Assembly: GCA_947457085.1 (NCBI GenBank)
Contig: CANGUS010000077.1
Location: 1 to 7,853 of the forward strand
Reading direction: 5' to 3'
Length of the DNA stretch: 7,853 nucleotides
Source: Bacteroidota bacterium
GTDB taxonomy: Bacteria; Bacteroidota; Bacteroidia; Chitinophagales; Chitinophagaceae
The notes beneath the pieces are model-generated. The model searched no databases, was not told the origin of the DNA, and saw nothing but the letters and a program-made list of their open reading frames with translations. Of the stretch, positions 1 to 5,919 are shown piece by piece. Within the stretch, counting starts at the first letter, position 1; the number at the start of each line of letters is the position of its first letter. The translations under genes and the position numbers were made by a program.

Positions 1-1
1 G

Positions 2-76
2 TTTGAGATAGTTTTAAAAACCTTAAATTTAAATTTTCTTCAGAATAATTTTCCTTCTATTTCAATTGGAATATAG
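2..76 (+). CDS. Possible C-terminal tail of an upstream gene (partial, tentative)
   Basis: One forward frame is open from the left edge to a TAG at 74-76 and gives a 24-residue tail ending SISIGI. The other two forward frames stop within the first ten bases, and no start codon on the reverse strand opens a frame that runs out of the left edge. The tail is too short to assign to a family. It would lie 30 bases before the next gene on the same strand, which is compatible with an operon. It may equally be non-coding AT-rich DNA. Confidence 0.25.
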   Translation, partial: FEIVLKTLNLNFLQNNFPSISIGI

Positions 77-93
77 TCAATAAAAATAAATAG

Positions 94-101
94 TATATTA
101 G
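94..101 (+). promoter_or_regulatory. Weak -7-like element before the membrane protein gene
   Basis: TATATTAG matches the Bacteroidota -7 consensus TAnnTTTG with one mismatch. It ends only 5 bases before the ATG at 107, which would leave almost no untranslated leader. No convincing -33 TTTG box is present at the usual distance. In DNA this AT-rich such a match can easily arise by chance. Confidence 0.2.
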
Positions 102-106
102 CGTCA

Positions 107-1741
107 ATGAAATTCATCGAACGTTTTTTATTGTCTAAAAATTTTCCAATTTTCCTTTTTATAGTAAGTTGGATCTTTGTATTTGCAATTTACTTTCCTG
201 GCTATAAAGCCATGTTAATTGATGATGGAATTTCGGGATTGTGGGAATTTAAAAAATGGGGTTTCAGCGGATATTTGTACTCCTATGGCATGAAAAGCTT
301 TTACTATGGCTACTTTGGTTTTTTGGCTATTTTATACTTTTTATTTGGTACCAACCCATTGGGGTGGTTTATCGTTTTTAGTTTTTTACACGCTTTAAAT
401 ACTACGTTTATTTTTAAGGCATTTCAAAAGTTGTATACAGCTTTTGCTTTACAAAATGGATTATGGATTGCATTGCTAGGTTCTATTTTGTTTTTAGTCT
501 CACCATATCAATCTGAGAATATTATCTGGGCTGCTACGTCTCATTATTCGCTCACCCTTTTTGTATTGCTCTATGGAATTCACTGGATTTGTGATTTTAT
601 GAATAAGGGAGCCAGTATAAAATCAATCGCAATTTTTCATTCGTTATTGATTTTTTCTTTATTGACTTTAGAAATTTCTTTTTTCTTTCCTGTCATTTTC
701 TTTCTATTGTTTTTGATCATTTTAGTTCAACAAAGCAATAAATCACAAGCAATTCCTTATTTATTGAAAATTGCCATGCTGCAAATATTCTTTATTGGTA
801 TTTATCTATTTTTTTATCATTCATTATATGGTCATTGGATCCCCAATAGATATGATGAGCCACATTCTTTAAATGTAGCCAAACTCACTACTACATTGGC
901 TCAACAAACTATAAAATTGTTTTCTTTTGTTCATTTTTCCGAATATAAAACGCGAGAAATTGTTTATCAATTTTGTACACATTGGAAAAAAACAAGCATC
1001 ATTTTAGGAACTATTTTCTTGACAATTTCTTTGTTTATTTTCAAAAAAGACAAATCAAAAATGTGGTTGCTTTTCTTTTTTATTATTTCAGGAATTCTGT
1101 TACTCTATCCTTTTTTAGAAAGTTATTTTATGTATTTGTTTAGAATTGAAAATGACAGATATCTTTATTTCGGAAGTGTATTTTTTTTACAAGCATTCGT
1201 TTTTGTATTGTTTTATTTTAAACCCATTATACGAATACCAATTGTGTTACTATATATAGCCGCATTTGTTTATTTTATTTTCCCTACGGTAAAAGCAAGA
1301 CGAACAAGCGCTAAGCTCTATTATAATTATATTCAAAAATTTCCGGAAGTTAAAGGAGGTAAATTGTTTTTGCTAAACGTCCCTAATTATTGTGCTGATG
1401 TTTATGAATTTAGATCTAAGTCAAGATTGCCTATTTCAATAGAAGCAGAATATGGAATGGATATATCAAAAAAAATTGTTCAAGTTGCTTCTTATAGCTC
1501 GGTTTCTGAAAAAGATAGTTTTGAAGTAAATAGAATCAATGACACCATACTTTTTGTGAAAACAAAAACAAATGGTACTTGGTGGATGAGCGAAAGCATT
1601 GGTTTGACGAATTATGAAAATGAATATTATCGATTAGAAAAAGATGAATGGGGTGGTTATACTTTATTTTTTAAAAAACGATTGAATATTGAAGATAAAA
1701 TTTATTACTATTCAAACGGACGATTTATACTCGTTCATTAA
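107..1741 (+). CDS. Polytopic membrane protein, GT-C glycosyltransferase-like
   Basis: A 544-residue integral inner-membrane protein with roughly ten to twelve hydrophobic segments across residues 13-400 and a soluble C-terminal part of about 145 residues. An acidic pair, Asp39-Asp40, follows the first membrane helix directly. This is where GT-C glycosyltransferases, which use polyprenyl-phosphate sugars, carry their catalytic acidic residues. Further recognisable positions are SPYQSE at 132-137, Trp141 and His146-Tyr147, a pattern I associate with uncharacterised Bacteroidota membrane proteins. The C-terminal NVPNYCADVYEFR stretch (424-436) also fits that group. No substrate can be named. 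The ATG at 107 has no Shine-Dalgarno sequence, but the first helix begins at about residue 13, so the start is reasonable. An 81-base gap separates it from the next gene, so it is probably a separate transcription unit. The coding call is firm, the glycosyltransferase role is inference. Confidence 0.85.
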   Translation: MKFIERFLLSKNFPIFLFIVSWIFVFAIYFPGYKAMLIDDGISGLWEFKKWGFSGYLYSYGMKSFYYGYFGFLAILYFLFGTNPLGWFIVFSFLHALNTTFIFKAFQKLYTAFALQNGLWIALLGSILFLVSPYQSENIIWAATSHYSLTLFVLLYGIHWICDFMNKGASIKSIAIFHSLLIFSLLTLEISFFFPVIFFLLFLIILVQQSNKSQAIPYLLKIAMLQIFFIGIYLFFYHSLYGHWIPNRYDEPHSLNVAKLTTTLAQQTIKLFSFVHFSEYKTREIVYQFCTHWKKTSIILGTIFLTISLFIFKKDKSKMWLLFFFIISGILLLYPFLESYFMYLFRIENDRYLYFGSVFFLQAFVFVLFYFKPIIRIPIVLLYIAAFVYFIFPTVKARRTSAKLYYNYIQKFPEVKGGKLFLLNVPNYCADVYEFRSKSRLPISIEAEYGMDISKKIVQVASYSSVSEKDSFEVNRINDTILFVKTKTNGTWWMSESIGLTNYENEYYRLEKDEWGGYTLFFKKRLNIEDKIYYYSNGRFILVH

Positions 1742-1794
1742 TCTACAAATAGATATTGATAAACGCATTCATAACTATTTTCGATAAGAACAAT

Positions 1795-1802
1795 TACATT
1801 TG
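1795..1802 (+). promoter_or_regulatory. Bacteroidota -7 promoter element before the barrel gene
   Basis: TACATTTG is an exact match to TAnnTTTG, the -7 element read by the Bacteroidota housekeeping sigma factor. It ends 20 bases before the ATG at 1823, giving a short leader. No clear -33 TTTG/TTG box lies 17-23 bases upstream, so the call rests on the -7 match and its position in the intergenic gap. Confidence 0.55.
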
Positions 1803-1822
1803 TGTTACTTTTAAAATACTAA

Positions 1823-3409
1823 ATGAAGAAACTACTACTTATAAGTGTTTTGTTGTCATCAATAAACACATTTGCACAACAAGGAAATTTATCGGGTGAT
1901 TTAATGATGTCGATGAATTTTTTTCAACGAGACACCAACATTAAAGCTTCAGGAAATCCTTTATATGATAATCTTTTAAGTGGCGGTGAAGGTTGGCTAG
2001 GATTGCGTTACAGTGGAAATGGATTTACAGGAACGGTTCGTTTTGATGGGTTTAATAATTCTAATCTTCAAAAACCAACGTCTGCATTAACAGCTGCTGG
2101 TATTGGAATGTTTAGTTTAAGTAAAGAATATAAAAATATGACCATTACTGCTGGACATATTTATGATCAAATTGGTAGTGGAATTATTTTTAGAGCCTAT
2201 GAAGACAGGGGTTTATTGATCGATAATGCGCTTTTTGGATTGCATGTAAAATATAAAATCAATAATAACTTTACTGTAAAGGGGTTTACAGGACAAACAA
2301 AAAATTTATTTGAACGATTTAACCCTGTGATAAAAGGAACAAATCTAGAAGGTGATTTTGATTTAGGAAAAAAAGCACATGTAACTCCCGGTATTGGAAT
2401 CGTAAATAGAACCATGGATCAAGCCAGCATGGATTATGTGGTTACTTCTATTAATACTTATCCATTGGCTGAACGATATACACCAACTTATAATAATTTT
2501 GCCACAACTTTTTATAACACTTTAAATGTTGGTGATTTCAGCTGGTATGTAGAAGGCGCATTAAAGTCGAAAGAAGCAACTCCTTACGGAAATAAATTAA
2601 AAAATTTAAAAGGCAATGTAGTGTATACTACTTTAGGTTATGCAAAAGCAAAATGGGGCTTAAATGCTTCTTTTAAAAGAACTGAAAATTTTGAATTAAG
2701 AACTTCACCCAAAGAAATATTATTGCAAGGAATGTATAATTGGCAACCCATTATAGCCCAAATAAGACCTCAACGTTTAATAGCTCGTTATACTCCTCCA
2801 TCTCAGTTTTCAGAAGTAGGTGGTACTTTAAATGGACTGTATACACCCAATGAAAACATGACTTTTAGTATGTCTTATACCAAAATAAATTCGTTAGATA
2901 CCGGCGCCACCTTATTTAGAGAATTTTTTGCAGAAGCAGAAATTAGAAGTTTGAAAAATTTTATATTTCATTTTGGAGCACAGTATATGTTATACAATCA
3001 ATTTGTGTATCAACAAAAAGTGAGTAAAGAATTATATCCTGATGTAAATGCCTTAACTCCTTTTGTAGAAATTATTTATAAAATTAACAACAAGAAATCA
3101 TTGCGTACTGAGCTACAATACATGCATACTAAACAAGATTATGGTTCATGGGCTTTTGCATTATTAGAATTTAATATTGCCCCTAAATGGAGCTTTGCCT
3201 TATCGGATATGTATAATATTGCTCCTAATAAAGTGCATGTAAAAAAAGCACTTCATTATCCAAATGTATTTTTAGCACGCTCTGTAGGGCCTCATCGTTT
3301 TACTGCACAATATGTAAAACAAGTAGATGGAATTAACTGCACAGGAGGTGTTTGTAGATATGAGCCTGCTTTCAGTGGTTTTAAATTAGGAATTATTTCA
3401 ACTTTTTAA
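1823..3409 (+). CDS. DUF6029-like outer-membrane beta-barrel protein
   Basis: A 528-residue predicted outer-membrane protein. Residues 1-18 form a signal peptide (KK, hydrophobic core, cleavage likely after TFA, mature N-terminus QQG). The rest alternates polar and hydrophobic or aromatic residues as in amphipathic beta-strands, and the chain ends in Phe, as is typical of barrel proteins recognised by the BAM complex. Early motifs such as GGEGWLGLRYSGNGF and the AGHIYDQIGSGIIFRAYEDR region match my recollection of DUF6029, a Bacteroidota family with no assigned function. The only cysteines, Cys506 and Cys511, form a CTGGVC motif just before the predicted last strand. It is followed after 12 bases by an Omp28-type lipoprotein gene, so the two are probably co-transcribed. 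It has no TonB-dependent-receptor plug domain. The fold is well supported, the family assignment is from memory, and the function is unknown. Confidence 0.85.
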   Translation: MKKLLLISVLLSSINTFAQQGNLSGDLMMSMNFFQRDTNIKASGNPLYDNLLSGGEGWLGLRYSGNGFTGTVRFDGFNNSNLQKPTSALTAAGIGMFSLSKEYKNMTITAGHIYDQIGSGIIFRAYEDRGLLIDNALFGLHVKYKINNNFTVKGFTGQTKNLFERFNPVIKGTNLEGDFDLGKKAHVTPGIGIVNRTMDQASMDYVVTSINTYPLAERYTPTYNNFATTFYNTLNVGDFSWYVEGALKSKEATPYGNKLKNLKGNVVYTTLGYAKAKWGLNASFKRTENFELRTSPKEILLQGMYNWQPIIAQIRPQRLIARYTPPSQFSEVGGTLNGLYTPNENMTFSMSYTKINSLDTGATLFREFFAEAEIRSLKNFIFHFGAQYMLYNQFVYQQKVSKELYPDVNALTPFVEIIYKINNKKSLRTELQYMHTKQDYGSWAFALLEFNIAPKWSFALSDMYNIAPNKVHVKKALHYPNVFLARSVGPHRFTAQYVKQVDGINCTGGVCRYEPAFSGFKLGIISTF

Positions 3410-3421
3410 ATTTATAGTATA

Positions 3422-4309
3422 ATGAAAAATATATTTTTAGTAATCACTACAATTTCAATGTTGGGCATTGCTTGTGTGAAAGAACAAACTCCAGCAGGCT
3501 TAGTTTTAGGAGAAACCGTCGCTTTTACAGATAGCACTTATACAATTAGCAATTTACCAACGCCTCAAGCCAGTGTAATTTTTATAGAAGAAGCTACTGG
3601 TGTGCATTGTGTAAACTGTCCTGCCGGTGCTACAGAATTAAAGAATTTAAAAAATGCAAACCCAAATCGAATCCTCTCCACGGCTGTATATTCTCCATTT
3701 TTAAATCAGTTTGAACCGCCTTCAAAATATGATTTTAATAGTCAAGATGCATTTGATTTAGTAATGTTTTTAGGTAATGGGGATCCTTCCAAGCCTGCAG
3801 CTGCTATTAATAGAATTAGTTCTACCAATAATCAAGCCAATACCGGTAATGCTTTTTTTTATAACAGAGAAGAATGGTCAGGTGTTATTCAATCATTGAT
3901 AAACAAATCAACTCCTGTTAATATAGATTTGACAGCCCAAAAAGATACAACCACTTATACCATCAATACTAAAATAGTTTTTACTGAAAACTATTTTGAG
4001 CCTTTAGCTATTTCTTTATTTTTAATAGAAGATGATGTAGAAGATTTACAAGACTCTAATACTGGAGAAATTGAAAACTACATTCACAATCATATTTTAA
4101 GAAAAATAATTACACCATTAGCAGGAACTCCTTTCCTTGCAGATGTTCCATCTATCACAAAAGGAACTGTTTTACAGCGAAAATTTTATAATATCAGATT
4201 ACCAAAAACGATAGTAGATAGTAAAAATTGTCATGTAATATGTGTGGTTAATAAAATTGGTGCTAGCAGAGAAGTGTTGCATGCTGCTGAGATTCATTTA
4301 CCTTCATGA
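3422..4309 (+). CDS. Omp28-type outer-membrane lipoprotein with CxxC site
   Basis: A 295-residue predicted lipoprotein. A hydrophobic leader ends in LGIAC, putting the lipidated cysteine at residue 18. The lipobox is loose (Gly at -3), as is common in Bacteroidota. Residues 50-67 carry the stretch FIEEATGVHCVNCP, where Cys63 and Cys66 form a CxxC followed by Pro. This is the hallmark of the Omp28-related domain, which looks like a thioredoxin fold fused to a C-terminal beta-sandwich. Cys270 and Cys274 sit in a likely strand of the C-terminal half. Omp28 was first described as a Porphyromonas gingivalis outer-membrane protein, and its biochemical role is unsettled. The gene starts 12 bases after the barrel gene, so the products may act together at the outer membrane. 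No Shine-Dalgarno sequence precedes the ATG. Redox activity is plausible but not shown by sequence alone. Confidence 0.85.
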   Translation: MKNIFLVITTISMLGIACVKEQTPAGLVLGETVAFTDSTYTISNLPTPQASVIFIEEATGVHCVNCPAGATELKNLKNANPNRILSTAVYSPFLNQFEPPSKYDFNSQDAFDLVMFLGNGDPSKPAAAINRISSTNNQANTGNAFFYNREEWSGVIQSLINKSTPVNIDLTAQKDTTTYTINTKIVFTENYFEPLAISLFLIEDDVEDLQDSNTGEIENYIHNHILRKIITPLAGTPFLADVPSITKGTVLQRKFYNIRLPKTIVDSKNCHVICVVNKIGASREVLHAAEIHLPS

Positions 4310-4324
4310 TAATAAAATAATATG

Positions 4325-4339
4325 TTATTGACTCAATAA
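4325..4339. repeat. Short inverted repeat at the convergent gene ends
   Basis: TTATTGACTCAATAA is a perfect inverted repeat around a single central base. It starts at the stop codon of the reverse-strand gene, 16 bases after the forward gene ends. Folded with a five-base loop it gives only a five-pair AT stem followed by a run of A on the forward strand, so it is a poor intrinsic terminator. It may be a chance palindrome in AT-rich DNA. Confidence 0.25.
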
Positions 4340-4702
4340 AAATCTAGTTACTACTTTTTGAAGTTCTCTCCACAAAATAAGCCTAGTAATAGAAGCACTC
4401 AATAGTTCATTATCACGAGAAATTGTTTTTACTTTAGCTTCATCTACATCCACTCTGTAAAGTATTTCCATTAATGAGATTCCCTTTTTTAACAGTGCTT
4501 CAATTTGTGGTTGAATTTGTGAAAATAATTCCTCATAAATTGTTTCTACATTTCCGGAAAAACTAAATTCAATTCCATATTGAGCCAAGTCTTTTTGAGT
4601 TTGTGCTGCACAATCCAATATTAATTTTGGTTTATCAAACCAAGGTTTTAAATCTATTTCAGTTAATTTCGGAATATTTTCCATACTAGTAAAGATACCC
4701 AT
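4325..4702 (-). CDS. Small cytoplasmic protein of unknown function
   Basis: A 125-residue protein with no signal peptide, no membrane segment and one cysteine (Cys31). It looks mainly helical. There is an IDLKPWFDKPK segment at 16-26, a likely amphipathic helix around EELFSQIQPQIEALLKKG, a VDVDEAKVK turn, and a basic, hydrophobic C-terminal helix ending RELQKVVTRFLLSQ. I do not recognise an enzyme motif or a DNA-binding fold. It may belong to a small Bacteroidota family of conserved hypotheticals, but I cannot name it. Two starts are possible: the ATG at 4702, or an internal ATG at 4684 that would remove six residues. I keep the upstream one, though MENIPK is an equally natural N-terminus. 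It is convergent with the lipoprotein gene (15-base gap) and divergent from the thioredoxin gene, so it is its own transcription unit. Its composition and clean boundaries argue that it is real. Confidence 0.75.
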   Translation of the reverse strand: MGIFTSMENIPKLTEIDLKPWFDKPKLILDCAAQTQKDLAQYGIEFSFSGNVETIYEELFSQIQPQIEALLKKGISLMEILYRVDVDEAKVKTISRDNELLSASITRLILWRELQKVVTRFLLSQ

Positions 4703-4712
4703 TATCCATTAT

Positions 4713-4726
4713 TTTGTTATAACAAA
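4713..4726. promoter_or_regulatory. Perfect 14-bp palindrome in the divergent intergenic gap
   Basis: TTTGTTATAACAAA is identical to its reverse complement and lies in the 85-base gap between two divergent genes. It is 10 bases before the reverse-strand ATG at 4702 and about 30 bases upstream of the forward -7 element. Read on the reverse strand, its TTTG ends 20 bases before that ATG, the same spacing as the clear -7 elements at 1795 and 4757. However, the preceding bases (ATGA) do not fit TAnn. A dimeric regulator could bind here, but a palindrome of this length is expected about once by chance in a window this AT-rich. Confidence 0.35.
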
Positions 4727-4756
4727 TCATTTTAAGTGTCTTTATAGCAAAATACT

Positions 4757-4764
4757 TATATTTG
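4757..4764 (+). promoter_or_regulatory. Bacteroidota -7 promoter element before the thioredoxin-gmk operon
   Basis: TATATTTG matches TAnnTTTG exactly and ends 23 bases before the ATG at 4788, implying a leader of about 20 bases. No good -33 box is visible 17-23 bases upstream. It is the only clear promoter seen for the run of four genes from 4788 to the right edge. Confidence 0.55.
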
Positions 4765-4787
4765 ATGTTCAATATGAATACTATTTT

Positions 4788-5312
4788 ATGAAAAAAATAA
4801 TCTTATTTCTTGCGGCATTGTTAAGTTTTTCATTTGCAAATGCTCAATATGAAAATACAAAAATAGAAGTTGGACAGCCAGCTCCAGAGTTAGAATTTCC
4901 AAATCCAAAAGGGGAAACATTGAAATTAACAGAAATTAATAACAAACGAGTGATCCTTTTAGATTTTTGGGCTAGTTGGTGTGGTCCATGCAGAATGGCC
5001 AATCCAGATTTAGTAAAATTTTATAAAAAATACAGTACAAAAAAATATAAAAAAGCTAAAAAAGGTTTCACAATCGTAAGTGTTTCTTTGGATAAAACAA
5101 AAGAACCTTGGATGCAAGCAATCGAAAAAGATGGTTTAATTTGGCCTTTTCACATGAGTGATTTAGGCGGTTGGCAAAGCAAAGCAGCCGCTATTTATGG
5201 GGTAATGTTTGTACCTCAAGCATTTTTAATTGATGCGAATGGAGTGGTTATTGGGAAATATAATCGTGCCGAAGATTGTGTAAAAGACTTAGAAAAATTA
5301 ATGAGTAAATAA
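4788..5312 (+). CDS. Exported TlpA/ResA-type thiol-disulfide oxidoreductase
   Basis: A 174-residue periplasmic thioredoxin-fold protein. Residues 1-19 are a cleavable signal peptide (ending ANA, mature QYEN). The mature part opens with the AhpC/TSA-Redoxin-like element VGQPAPELEFPNPKGE. The active site is WCGPC with Cys65 and Cys68, and the cis-proline expected opposite it is Pro143 in GVMFVPQAFLID. The family reduces or exchanges disulfides in exported proteins, for example during cytochrome c maturation, but no cytochrome genes are visible here. A loop at residues 80-92 is unusually lysine-rich (8 of 13). A third cysteine, Cys164, sits in the last helix. The gene follows an exact -7 element, and its stop codon abuts the gmk start with no gap, so the two are probably translationally coupled. 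The partner substrate is unknown. The nearby cysteine-bearing barrel and lipoprotein are candidates by proximity only. Confidence 0.93.
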   Translation: MKKIILFLAALLSFSFANAQYENTKIEVGQPAPELEFPNPKGETLKLTEINNKRVILLDFWASWCGPCRMANPDLVKFYKKYSTKKYKKAKKGFTIVSVSLDKTKEPWMQAIEKDGLIWPFHMSDLGGWQSKAAAIYGVMFVPQAFLIDANGVVIGKYNRAEDCVKDLEKLMSK

Positions 5313-5891
5313 ATGGATGCAGACGATTCGCACAAATTAATAATTATTACTGCTCCTTCTGGTTCAGGAAAATCTACCATTGTCAATTTTTTATTAAAGC
5401 ATTTTTCAAATTTAAAATTTAGTGTAAGTGCTTGCACACGATTGCCACGTCTAGGTGAGGTTAATGGTGTCAATTATCATTTTATTTCTGCTCAAGATTT
5501 TGAAATGAAAATTAGAGAAGAAGCATTTGCCGAATATGAAATGGTTTATCCTGGGAAATATTATGGCACCTTGAAATCAGAACTACTGTCTATTTGGAAT
5601 CAAGAAAAATACCCTTTAGTGGATATTGATGTACAAGGAGCAATGCGATTAAAAAAATACTATCAAGAAAATGCATTGACTATCTTTATCAAAGCACCAT
5701 CCATTGAAGAGTTAGAAAATAGATTGCGAAAAAGAGGCACAGAAACCGAAGAGTCTTTAAAAGAAAGAATTTCTAAAGCTACAGAAGAATTAAGTTTTGC
5801 CAATCATTTTGATCATATCATTGTTAATGACAACTTAGATTTGGCTTGTGAGCAAACCCAACAATTGATCACTTCATTTATTCAAAAATAG
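5313..5891 (+). CDS. gmk: Guanylate kinase
   Basis: A 192-residue cytosolic enzyme that phosphorylates GMP to GDP with ATP, essential for guanine nucleotide supply. The P-loop APSGSGKST is at 14-22. The GMP-binding segment SVSACTRLPRLGEVNGVNY (37-55) keeps the residues matching yeast Ser34, Arg38, Arg41 and Tyr50 (here Ser39, Arg43, Arg46, Tyr55). Glu74 and the KYYG turn (82-85) complete the site. DIDVQG is at 104-109, and the lid arginines lie in RLRKRG (137-142) and at Arg152. One usual threonine in the TTR motif is Cys41 here. The length is normal for a bacterial enzyme. The ATG directly follows the TAA of the thioredoxin gene, so translation probably depends on re-initiation or coupling. 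No Shine-Dalgarno sequence is seen. The identification is secure. Confidence 0.97.
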   Translation: MDADDSHKLIIITAPSGSGKSTIVNFLLKHFSNLKFSVSACTRLPRLGEVNGVNYHFISAQDFEMKIREEAFAEYEMVYPGKYYGTLKSELLSIWNQEKYPLVDIDVQGAMRLKKYYQENALTIFIKAPSIEELENRLRKRGTETEESLKERISKATEELSFANHFDHIIVNDNLDLACEQTQQLITSFIQK

Positions 5892-5919
5892 TTTTTATTT
5901 TTATACCAACATTTACATT

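Noticed and set aside
25..36. Palindrome AAATTTAAATTT near the left edge
   Set aside because: It is low-complexity A/T sequence with no relation to a start or promoter, readily explained by base composition.
1181..1188. Run of eight T inside the membrane protein gene, considered as a phase-variation tract
   Set aside because: Eight-base T runs are expected in coding DNA this AT-rich. A similar run occurs at 3853-3860 in the lipoprotein gene, both frames are intact, and neither sits near a start or promoter.
1741..1754. Possible hairpin ATCTA-CAAA-TAGAT after the membrane protein gene, considered as a terminator
   Set aside because: It is only a five-pair stem with a single G-C pair, and no T-run follows it, so it would not act as an intrinsic terminator.
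2197..2415. Open frame on the reverse strand inside the barrel gene
   Set aside because: It lies wholly within a well-supported forward gene, and its product has no recognisable domain or sensible context.
5216..5473. Reverse-strand open frame across the thioredoxin-gmk junction
   Set aside because: It overlaps two securely identified forward genes, including the guanylate kinase P-loop, so it is a frame shadow.
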